Positions 12,613-24,600 of a stretch of 64,000 bases of DNA are shown in pieces. The notes below the pieces were generated by a model, which ran no database searches, was not told the DNA's origin, and saw only the letters and a program-made list of their open reading frames with translations. The DNA lies in NCBI GenBank assembly GCA_025331565.1, contig JAFREQ010000021.1, forward strand, positions 496,001-560,000, given 5' to 3'. Origin of the DNA: Holacanthus passer. Its lineage: Eukaryota > Chordata > Actinopteri > Pomacanthidae. Every line of letters starts with the position of its first letter. Position 1 is the stretch's first letter. Position numbers and translations under genes: made by a program.

Positions 12613-15600
12613 CTGCAGAACAACACACACACACGATTAGACATCAGGATAAATCACATGAGGTCCTCGACTCGCTCGCTTCACTGGGCTGTATTAGTCA
12701 TTCTGTGGGAGGCGACCAAATTGTATCACGACTTGTTGAGTGCTCACTTCAGACTTACACAAAAATGGTTTGGGCATGAAACACTGTGACTGGTAGTAAA
12801 TCCAGGTACTGATTCATCGTGTAGTTCAGTTCGAGAGCACAAGACTAACTAGAGGAAGAGTTCAACATCCTGGGAAATAACGCTTATTCGCTTTCTTTCC
12901 GTGAGAAGATCGATATCAGTTTCACATCTCTGCCTTAAGCACAGAGATTTTTTAACAACAACAAAGTATTTCATGTAGAATTCAGCTGCATATAAGTGTT
13001 TTCTGATCTGGAGCATTAAAAAAGATTACAGTGGTTATCACATTAGTTATCAAAAGGAGATCAGATGGAATAGTCTGCACAGTCTGAAATGACGTCAAAC
13101 AGCAATATTTGGCTCAACTGTCTTAGCTCAACTGTCGAGTGTCTGTGGGATGAAACAACAAAGTTATGATCCTATAGGAATCCAGGAATTCAGCAAAACC
13201 TTATTAAACATCATTCCTGGTTTAGGTTAAAATAAATAATTTATTAACCTTCATCAGTGATTAAAAGAGACAAACAGACATCCAGTTTTCATGAAGGTAG
13301 TCTTGCTTATCTTAAAGACTGAAACAGGGGAACAATGAGTTTAACAATATATTATAATATATATAATATAATATATATTCTGAGACTTGGGGTTATTTCT
13401 TGAATGACCAGTGACCCATACTTCCTGTTCTTCTGTGTTCTAGTGTTGATTGACAGATTTGGACTGTGAGTACACATTTTGGTTTGTTAATACACCACAA
13501 AAGTTCTTTTTACATTTCTGTTCATGTACTGTATTTTTCCGGGTTAGTGTTTGCTCCTTTATTCGAAGCTATGCAAAAACATCCTGACTTTTTGATAGTC
13601 GATATCAAACTTCTCATCTCGCTTTCACAAACAAGGCAAATAACTGTATTTCTGTTAAACAGTGACTTTAAAGGAAGTAAGAAGCAGCAAGGAGGGAGAT
13701 AAGAGACTTGAGATGATTTTGACATTCAGTGTGAAAAAGCTACGCTTGCTGGAAACAGTCTCGGGGTTAAACACAAGTTATTTTCTGTGCTCAGTACAGA
13801 TGTGCAACTTCATGGTTTCAGAATCACTCAAACATGTAGCTGGCACGAACAAGTTTCACACTTGAAAACAGGAGTTTGAACTCACGTTGATGGACGGCCA
13901 GGACTGAGCGTGCTCTGCTGACATGTAGCCCGGCTGCGGGTGGCAGCTCAGGGTGTTAGGCCTCTGAGGGATGGGGAAGGCCGAGCAGGACGCCGGGCCT
14001 CTCATGACGCTCGTGGGCACGGCGGCGGAGAGCGCGCCCAGCGTCCGCGGCGGGCTGATGGGATGCGGGCAGGTCCACTCCTCCTCGTCCTCAGAGGACT
14101 GCGGGGGCTGCGGGGCCGGTGTGGACGGAGGAGGGGGCTCGAAGTGCAGGTGGGCCACCTCGGACAGTGGGAACGGCATCTCTCTTGAGTGGCGCATGGA
14201 GCTCTCCCCGAGGCCCCCGTCTCCTCCCCCGCCCTGATGGGGGGACGGGGAGCCTCTGTGCTGCAGTCCACCGTGAGGAGAGCCCACGTGTTGGGGCTGC
14301 TGTTTGGGGTAGCCCTCAATGTAGGGCCGGGGCTTGGGCAGGGTGGAGACGGGGTCCAGGGAGAAGCGGGGCGGGCACTGGTAAGCCGAGGGGTCGGCGA
14401 CCTCGGAATAGCTGCGGCGGCCCTGGAAGCTGGCCCTCAGGTGCTGGCTGGGCGGCCGGCAGGAGTAAGAGGCCGGTCCGTCGTTGACGTCCAGCAGGGG
14501 CGAGCGGCGGTGCATGTCGGGGGAGAGGCGCTGCAGCACCGGGGAACGTCTCTGTTGGATCGGGGAGTGGTGCGGTGGAGGTGGGACTGGAGAATGGCGC
14601 TGCGAGATGGGCGAGTGGCGCTGAGATACTGGAGAGTGACGCTGGTGGTGGATGGGAGAGTGACACTGGACTGAGGGAACAAAAGACAAAAAGTTTGTCA
14701 ACCTTTTACTACAGTATCTGGCCGATAGTATGTGGACACCCTGCATTTTATGATATTCTACAGGCTGCGCCAGGATGCACATTATGTTCCTCTGTCGTCA
14801 CAAAAAGATTTGATCTGAACAAGTACAGCTCTAATGTTTTTCATGTAATTGCAAGATCTGTTGATGAGTCAGTCACCCCTGCAGACACCTCTTCAGCTCC
14901 ACTTGCCATATCAAAGAGGAAACGTCATGTATGGCCGGTCGGTTGAGGTGTTAAAAGGGAGGGAAGTGTTTGTGCTCTAAAACACTCTGAGCCTCCGAAC
15001 GAGGAGGAAACTGTCAAATGAGGTCATTCGGTTCATGCTTACTCTTACAGTGTAACACCCAGGAGAATTTTTATGGCTCCACGCAAGTTGCCTCTTCGCT
15101 GATTATTATAATGAGTGGCGTAAAAAGCATTTGTTTTGTTGTTAAAGATAGCCGAGAGGCGATCGTATCACTTGAACGTTCCTGTAACTAATTAAGCGGA
15201 GGTGCCGTTCAAGTCACATTTTCTAGATGAATGCGACACAACACGGCCTCTGGGAAAAGTCAAATGCAGTTTGGGGGTTTCTGTGATTTTCCCGCTGTTC
15301 GCTCATTCACTGATTTACGCAACAGTATTTTCCACTTGGTACCATCTACGGCTCAGCAGTGCGCGTGCTGCCTTCTGGTTTAGTCGATGCTCGGTTGTGA
15401 GACTGGCTGTGCGGCCACTCGTGCAGGAAGAGAAAGGTGTTGCTACTGTTTAGCACTTGTAAATTGTGTTCTACTACAGGTCTCGGTTAGTTTCCATCTT
15501 TACTTGTAAGTGAGAAAACACGAATCACAACCAGAACTTGTTTTATATTTCATTAGAATGGCGCAGGCAAAATATTAGACAGTTATGTATTAATTGTGTT

Positions 15601-18600
15601 TTATTTAAATTACACTTTGTTTCACAAAATAGCAGCAACATCTAAATAAAAATTCTTTATTTTGTTAAATTTACAAAATTCTAAATTTGGTTGTCAACTA
15701 TGACATTATCCTCTTTCAGCAAGTTGTCAGGATATTTACTCAAACACAGCACCCAAGTACAAATTTGAAGTACTTGTACTTTACTAATTTATGCTGCTTC
15801 TACTTCTACTTCACTACATTTCAGAGAGAATTATTGCACAGCTACAGTTATTAGTCACCTAAAAAAAAGTGAAAACTTATGATGAACTTGTATGATGCAG
15901 TATTATAATATAAACTGTTTGATGATCTTGCATACTTTCACAAGTACTATTCTGAATGCAGGACTTTCTTGTAATGAACTATTTTGACCATGTTGTTGTT
16001 GTGCATCTTTTCCTCAGGTAAAGGGACTCGAGCTTCCTCCAGCTCTTACACATTTTTGACACACAGTTCTTCTAACCTGGACTGGCCTGCTCCTGCGAAG
16101 CCTTCCTCAGGATCTCCGTCTGCTTGGAGCTCAGAGCTTGGAGGCGTCCCAGCTCCTCCGTTAACTCTGTGTAGGCCAGAGCCAAATTCACCCTGGAGGG
16201 AGGGAGGCAATTATGTAATTATCATAATCATTGTCATTACAGAATATTATGATGTTGGCAGCCGCTTCACGCATTACAACTCGCTAAGTATACAAACGCC
16301 GCAATCTCTGTTTCATCATCAAAACGTACATCACCGATGGAAGTTAATCAAAGGCTTTCTTTAATGTCGGAAACGTACGAAACTCGAGCCGAGCTGCATC
16401 ACAGCTCGACTCTGATCTTCTTCTCGTCTCTAGACTGAACGAGCTCTGCGGCACTGACGCAGCCTCACGAATCAGACGGGCTGATTGAGAGGCTTACAGG
16501 CTTATATTTTTAGAGCGCAAGTCGCGGCGCATAATTGAAGTGCATAAAATCACACCATTTCATGCGAGATGTGTCATGACTCTCTCAGGGGCCGCACTGA
16601 CGGAGCAACTCTATTTCGAGAAGCATAAACAAGGACGGCTGGCTTACATGCGTCTGTGTCTTTTACCCATGGCAACGAGCTGACTTTGTCTCAACCCATT
16701 AGCTTGAAACTGATCTGAATCCCACAACATAAATTACCGCGAGGCAGGAATTACACAACTCGATATAAGGAACAATCCGAGCATCTATTTAATGGCTTAG
16801 ACGGGATAAAGACTGACATTTACTGTGGTGGTTAAAAGAGAGGTTTTGATGGTGCAGGTTGATTCAAGGCAAACAGTCAACCGTAGTGGTTAGTCACTTA
16901 AATCTGATAACGGACAGCTTATCTCAAATGTCTAACCAATTTTTATAAACTCCCCAGTCTTGACCTGAAATTTACTCATTCCACCACCGACGGTGGTAGA
17001 TCAGGCTGTTAACTGCGAGCTGGGAGACACGTGAAACCTAACTTGAAAAACTTGTAAGATTTTATCCTGTCAGCGTGAGTGATTTCTCGTATCAAGACCA
17101 GCCGGTTCTGATTAGTTTCATAAAGTGAACAAACTTGCAGAGGAAATTAAATCCAAGTAAATCCTCTGCATTTTAAATATTCACTTTCATTTCCTTTCAA
17201 AACATTCTTTTAATTTGCACCTTTTAAATCAATCAATATCAATCTGTCATGATTAACATGTTTAAAGAAAAAAAAAAAAAAAAAGAGCACCTTCCACTGT
17301 TGATGAACGGAAACATACAGATGAAAAGAGGATGTTCGGTGCACACGAGTACCAGATTGTTGCCTGACTCAGATCTGAAAAAAGCACCTCTGATAACCAA
17401 TTTCACCTCTGGTGTTGATTGGAATGTGACTCAGCTCATTCCTGCATAGAGATGGTGGCAGATATACAAATGGCAAAGAAACGTATAAATACATCCTGGG
17501 GATTTCTTCTGCACAAACAGGAATAGATGTAGAACTTCCACTGCACCATAAAAAAAAAAACAATAAGAAAAAGAAAAACACTTCTATCCTGTCTACACAG
17601 CAAATATAACACACTGTCTGATTAAAAAATACAGCATGTGCCCCAGCACACCCGCGCACTAACTTAATTGAGTCTTCCCACTTGTGTGTCAGCCTGCTAC
17701 TTGGATACGTATTAGAGGAACGCTGCATATTTCTTTGTACTAATTACAACAGATTGTTTTTTTTTTTCCAAACTACAATCACATTCTGCACCTCTTTATA
17801 TTTCACAGATATCTGCCAAGACGTGCACTGAAGAACTAAAACCAGGATGCTGCAAGTTCATGACCCGAAATCATTTAAAATAAAACCTGCATTTCAAGGA
17901 AATTCACAATTTCTTTAAAAAAAAAAAAAAAAACAACTGAAAATAAGTCAAAGCTTCCAGTGGTTGGTTGGCTTGTGTGACTGGCCCACCTAGTTTTCCA
18001 CCCATGTGCTATGACTCAGACAGAGTGGGGTATCAAACCCCCTTTCATCCCCCATCTTTGTGGTGCGAGCTGCTGCTGTAAACACTACAATGATTCAGGG
18101 TCATCTGTTGTAAAAATATTCCAAATGTGTGGCTTTCTGTAAAAACTTCCTGCAAACCTGTCGATACATTTAGTGCATCAGTAGGAAAATAATCATCAGG
18201 TTACTTACTGGCATGGTGGGTGGAGCATGCAGTTTAATATTGATATCGCCGCAGCGCCTATTAAATGTAATTCCTCCACTTTGTTTCCTCGCTGCTCTCA
18301 GGTGACTCTCCGCTCTGCACTCGCTGCCTTCTTTCTTTCTAAATACTGAATTTGACACTTTAGATGCGTGCATCTCTTCCCTTTCACACGTGCGCTATCT
18401 CACTTTTCAATTTTGCTTTTGTGTTTTGACAATCGGTGTCAGAGACCCGGGGTCGGGCTGCGACACCTCATGGCACCGTGTAGTGAGGCAGATGTGTGAA
18501 CACCTGCACGCCAACACGAACCTAACGAGGCGTCTCAGTCATTGCCTGTTGTTTAAATGTGAAACCAGGTCCCTTTTTTGTCTCTGTGTCTAAAAATACT

Positions 18601-21600
18601 TTGAAGTTCAGTTTTTCTTTTTCTTTGCTTCTGTGTGTTTAAGTGCACGCACACACACTGTACAATGTACAGTGCGTAGGAGGGGTGTGATAATGCCGAT
18701 GCAGCATTGATGAAAGATTCGTGCTACTGAATCGATCAGGTGCAAGATTATATACGTGTGTGTGTGTGTGTGTGAGTGTGTGTGGGAGCTGAAGTGAAGA
18801 GAGCGTGGGCTGAAATCTGACCTCTGACCCGATCAGACATTTCAAAGAAAGAGCCGTCGCTGCAGCTGCCTGCGAGATCTGAGCTCCTCTTTGTTGGCTA
18901 TTAAATGTTCTTTTTCAAACCTCCCGCAGCTCATTCGCTCACGTTAACGTCGTGGCCTCGGGAGGGAAAACTAACACAACAATACGAGGCGGTCAGCGTG
19001 ATGTGGCGATCATGAATATTCTTACAAACTTGTCACTGTGTGGTCGTGTTTTCTGGAATAAGCGAGATATTCATGGCTCTTAAAAGAAGCTGGTTCTCGT
19101 GTCCCCGGCCTCGTGGAGGGACGAGCGTTCAACGATGGGGGCTTTTCACACTTTGCACTGCATGAAGCATTTTCAGTCAAACGCAGGCAGGTGTCAAACA
19201 GTTCTCACACCCAGCAAAGCGCGGCAAGCGTTCAGCGCGTCCTGGTAACTTCAAATGGTTTTATGTCGGGTTTGATTATGATTAAAAATGTTAAAAAAAA
19301 AAATGGATTTGCAAGAGCTACACTTTCAGTAAAATCTCTCAACATGCCATTAATTCAGCGGTTGTTTTTTTGAATTTGCAACAAGAAATGGGAATTCCAC
19401 TTCAACTGAAAATCATCATGTTGTGATTTATTGTAAACAGCTCTCACTTTCTGAAAGCTGAAGAGGGATTAGTCAGTGGCTGTGTAAAGTGAAGCTCGGC
19501 GGGGAGGGGGTGTGCTGCCAGGACTGCCAGCGTCCACAGCAGTGTGGCTTGTGGTTGGCGAGGGAAGCTGTTTCACGTATCGTTAGCTATGAGTGAGCAA
19601 AACGAAATTCCACAAATGTAGTCACGAAAGATGTGTAATTAGCCGCAAACTGCTCCGTCTCTTACAAAACAGGAAAAGAGACGACAGGAAACATCACAAA
19701 AACAAGATTATTTTAAAATCAGTTCAGTTCAATTCACTTGCTGATTTCAATTTCAATGTGCTGGAGAAGCTTTAGTATCACAAACTCATTTACTGACAAA
19801 AAGCGCAATTTAAAAAAACACCAATTTCCACAAACAGACTCTCCTGCATGTTATAAAGTGCTGATGATTATTAGAGCAAATGTGGTTTGACAATATGCAT
19901 CTCAGCACTTGCAATATCTTCCACATCAATCTGTGCAGTTTACACTAAATGAGCCAATTACAAGAAAAAGCACCAGGAAACACAGCACAGGCATTGTAGG
20001 TTTTCAGTGGGAGTACGTGATATTGTTGAGTAAAACCAAAAGGTGACCAAGGTCTGGAAAAAAGCAGTAGGCTTCCACCACACGCTCGGTAAAAACTCTC
20101 TTTGCTGCCGCGCCGTTTACTTTCAGTTTGCTCCCCATCGAAACACTTCTGGGGTTTCATTGTGTGGGAGTCAGCTGCCCAACCTGCTGTGGTTTTTACA
20201 CCTTTTTATTTTTACCTGCAACACCTTGTAAACAGCCTGTGGCCAATTTTACACGAAGATAAGCTGCTCTCTTTCCTCTGAGTGAAATAGATGGGTCGTC
20301 GGTTGTAAGTGACACAGAAATGAGCTTGAATCCTCATGACTGCTCTGTTTGTGCAGTTTTCGGGTGGAACGCACAGATGAGACTGGATTAAATGCCTCAG
20401 AGATGTCCGACACACACACACACAGATGAGGAAATGGACAGGAAGGTGTGCTACGCTGTGCTTACACTGCCCCCTACTGCTCAGTCTAATCACCTGCCAA
20501 ACCTTATTGAGCAAGTGCTTCACACAGAGACGCTGGTGTCACAGCCGAGTGCACGGGTCGCAGAGTCTGTAGTAAATGCAGCTTCAGTGCACAAACAGTA
20601 AGTCTCCTTTATTATTGTTTGAACCCAGTTAGCCTGCGATGGAGAGCTCGCCTCGTTCCTAATGAGGCCCCTGGAGGTCGGCCCGAGCACATCACAGCCA
20701 GAGAATAAAGATACAGATGCAGCTTTTAGTCAAACATTTCTCCTCTTGTTCTTTCTTTTCTCCGTCATTGATGATGAAGCTCCTCCATCAGCATCTCTCC
20801 TGGTTCACACGTCGACCTTTCGCTTCTACTTTCCCTCCGTCGTCCCTCGTTTCATTCCCTCCCTCCCTCCCTCCCTCGGCCCCAGAGATCGGCGGCGGTC
20901 ACTTACTGCTCATCTCCCACCTTCTTTATCCACTCCACATCACACTGCTTGCATGGAGAAGTCATTTCCTGCCGAAGTAGAGCGTGAAATTAGATTAGCA
21001 TGCAGGTGCTGGTAGAAATATTGGACAAAATCTGACAGCACGAGCCGATCAAGACGACGTGTTTGAAGGTAACATCATCTGGAAGAAAGTGGTCGTGGGT
21101 GAAAACAGGGTAAAAACTGATTATTATTATTAAAGCACTGAATGTGTGTTTATGTGTGTTTACAACTGTGAACTTTTTATGACTTCATGTGTAGACGAAG
21201 TCGTCCCAGGAGCCCAAATTTTGGAATATTCCTCCAGCAAAGAGTTGTATTTGGAAATTTGAGATCTTGACTAATAAGATGCTGTGATGTGGAATTAAAG
21301 GGAAGCACCTGTTTCCCATGTTTCCTGTCTCTGTGTAAAGCTAATCTAACTGGCTGGAGTTTCATAATTAACGTCCAGACATGAAAGTGTCAATCTTCCC
21401 ATCTAGATTTTGGCAAAAAGGGACAGCAAACATCGAAGTTGTGGGTTGGACAGTTGAACAATGACTCACCATAAAACTGTGTAAAGGTGATAATTCTCTG
21501 TAGGTTCATCAGTATGATCGACACTTTTCACATTGTAGTTTGATGCATTATTTTAAAAGTAGTGATTTAACCATTGTTTGGTTGGCATTAGTGGAAATGG

Positions 21601-24600
21601 TAGAAATAAAATGTGGGCATTTCAAAAATCAGCGTTAAACATAACATGAGGTTTTGGACTGTCTGGTGTCAGCGTTCTGCCTGGAGATAGATCTAACTTC
21701 ATTTCTCATTACACAATTCAGGATTGCATCAGAAGAAAGTACTGGGATCAGCTGCTCCTCTGTTCTTGACACAATTTTGAAAATGGTGTCATGGACTAAA
21801 ACAAACACTGACCCTGTCCCTCTGGCTGTTCTGCAGCATCCTCATCTCCTCCTTCAGCCTCTCGCACTCCCCCTTCAGCTCCTCCTCGCGCTGACACGCC
21901 CCCTGGGCCTCGTGCCGCGCCCCCTCCAGCTCCGCCTCCAGCCGCTGCAGCTTCAGGTCGGACAGGGCGTCCAGGCTGCGCGAGCTCTGAAGGGTCATGG
22001 CCGGACAGTCCAGCACTGGCAGGAAAAAACCCGAGAGACAGAACATCACATTTTTTCCTCTTCTTCTGACTCATGCAGGATTCTTCTGCTCACAACTCTT
22101 GTACAATAAATGAGTATTTACAAGCAAAAGAGCTGACTTCTTCCAAGGGCAGCATCTTTCACTTTGTGCCTGCGTGATGTGATGTGTGTGGGCATGTGAG
22201 CGATTCGGCTCGGCTCACACAGACTCGGTCCTTGAGCCGACACCGACAGCGTCGTCTTTTATATCCCAGCTCGTCGAGCGTACTCACATGTGCGGTCACA
22301 GCCGCACACGTACCGTCCACAGTCTGCACCACAAGATCATTCATGCACTCACACCAACACTGCCTGGCAAACACTGAGTCTTCACACACACATTAAACAT
22401 GGGAGACTGAAGCCGATGCAAAGTTATACCTCCTCTTCATCAAGGTATAGCATCAGAAGAGGCATCTGTTGAGGTGGCAGTGACACATTTCTTCATGCTT
22501 CCATCAGCCGCCCACGTCCTCAGAGGCCAGAGTTTAGCATCTACTGACTCTAAAAGTTGTTTAGCAGATTCTAATCTACAATCGTAGCCAACTGCATTTT
22601 TTATCCTGAATTCTGTGCTGCAAGTCTCAGAGTGAGTGGATCTGCCGACTTGGTGAAGCTGTTTTGCTTCATAATCCAAAATCTTAAGTGATTTAAGATT
22701 TTATTCACGTTTTTTCTCTCATGGAAACAGTGGAGGGACCTGCCTTGTTTGAAACTTTAATCTGTTTCTGAAACAGGAATTAATTTGCATTGTAATAAGT
22801 CGAATTATCTCACAGGTTTTCTAGCATTTGGTCATACGGACTAATCACAATGGAGATCACTCAGCAGTACAGATGGCTGCAACAGGCTGAACGATACAGA
22901 GAAATCCTCGAATTTACCAGGCACTTCGCTCCAAATGTTTAGAAGCCAGAACGACTGAATTTCAATCACTCGCACCCTCGTAGGTTGGAGGTTTGGTTTT
23001 CTGTGACTGTGCGCAGGAACAAAATGTCCGAGCTGGTTGAGTCCAACAGGCCGAGGATTAACCTGACCTCAGTTCAAACGCTTTGGCCAGTTTGTTGGGT
23101 TTGATTAAAGACTGAGGAATCGAGAACAGATGAGCTGTGAGTAACAGAGATAACTGGAGTCTCTGCTTTGGAAATCTGAATCATACATTTACATGATATA
23201 CTGTGTATTCACTGTAGTTTTAATAGATATACAGGTGCATGAATTACTGATGTGTCAGCATCAAATTTTCATGCTACAATCATTTAATCGTTAACATTAA
23301 ACATCAAACATCAAGTTTAAAACGGTCGACTAGAGATGACTTTAACTGTCCGTTTCTCTCTTGTCCATCACTTGAAGTTTTCTTGCATGTTCTGATTCCT
23401 TTGGGTTGTATTATTATTTGTGAAGTGAACAGTCTATCACTTGTCTTCAGTGTTGTCTGCTGGCTGCTAACAGCTAAAAGGCTGAACGTTTGAAAATAAT
23501 TTCAGAGTTGCCAGACGACTCGTGACGATCGTGATGATTTGGGCTACAGTTTGTAGCATTTCGTCAGTTTCCACCTACAAAATATTCGGCCAGATTCCAA
23601 TAAATCAGCCTCTCATCTCCTCTAATTAGCTTGATTGAGAATAACAGGATCAGTAGGCTCAGTTTCAAATGTGACGATTGATAACTTGAACCTTTTTTCC
23701 AAATATCAAATCTTTATTCGGTCACAGCTTTGTGATAAAAGACTTGTTAAAGAAGACTTTTAATGTATCATGATGTAACGTTGTCCAAAAGACGAAAAAT
23801 CCATTAATTATACTGATAATTAGGCTCATTGTCAACTACATGACATAAACTTGCTGTTGATAGTATAAGCGTGGTCAGAGTATCTGCAGCTGAGCCTTTG
23901 GTCCAACACTAATCACAGTCAGGCTGAATGTTTCACCGCAGCTCATACAGTCTCTGACACAGATCTCGGTGCAGGAAGTCGCCGGTCACTCACTGTGGGC
24001 GTCCGGGCCGGCGTGCAGCTGCAGGTACTGCATGTCTTTGCTGTGCAGCTGCATGTTGAGCTTCTGCAGGGAGTTGTCCCTCTGCCTCAGAGCCGACTCC
24101 AGGCCCAGGATCCGCTCCACGTGCTTCTCCACCAGGCTGGTCTGCAATCACACACGCTTTTTACTCGAATCCACCAATTACATTAAGAGCATGCAGGATT
24201 GAATTATTTAGAGGTGATGCACAGTACATTCTTTGGCACTTATGTCCTGAACCGCTCAGCCAGGCTTTGCTCCTTTTTAACCTGCTAAAAGCCAGTTTGT
24301 GAACATGGCCAAGGCTGCTAAATATCAGCGTGACTAATTGACATTCACGTCCTGGCGCTGATATTAAAGTACTGATATTTGCAACCAGGGATGCTATTTT
24401 ATTTAATTGGTTTAGCCAAAAGTTTGATCTGTGTACGGATGAAAAATGATGCCAAACACAGTGCACCTTCATCAACGGGAGAGTTCCACATGTTACAGAA
24501 TCGAATACGAGAGACAATGATTATTCCTTTTCAGCATCTGCTTTACTGATGTTGTGATTTGGACAGATCTACTTGCATGTCAGTGTTCATGTGTGCTTCT

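Larger units (their letters stand above)
14671..16076 (-). other. tbkbp1 intron 7
   Basis: It is 1.4 kb. It holds a transposon-end fragment (14705-14765) and a teleost dispersed-repeat copy (15735-15870). Confidence 0.8.

Noticed and set aside
14119..14674. Long open frames on the plus strand over tbkbp1 exon 8
   Set aside because: They are shadows of the G+C-rich coding exon on the minus strand.
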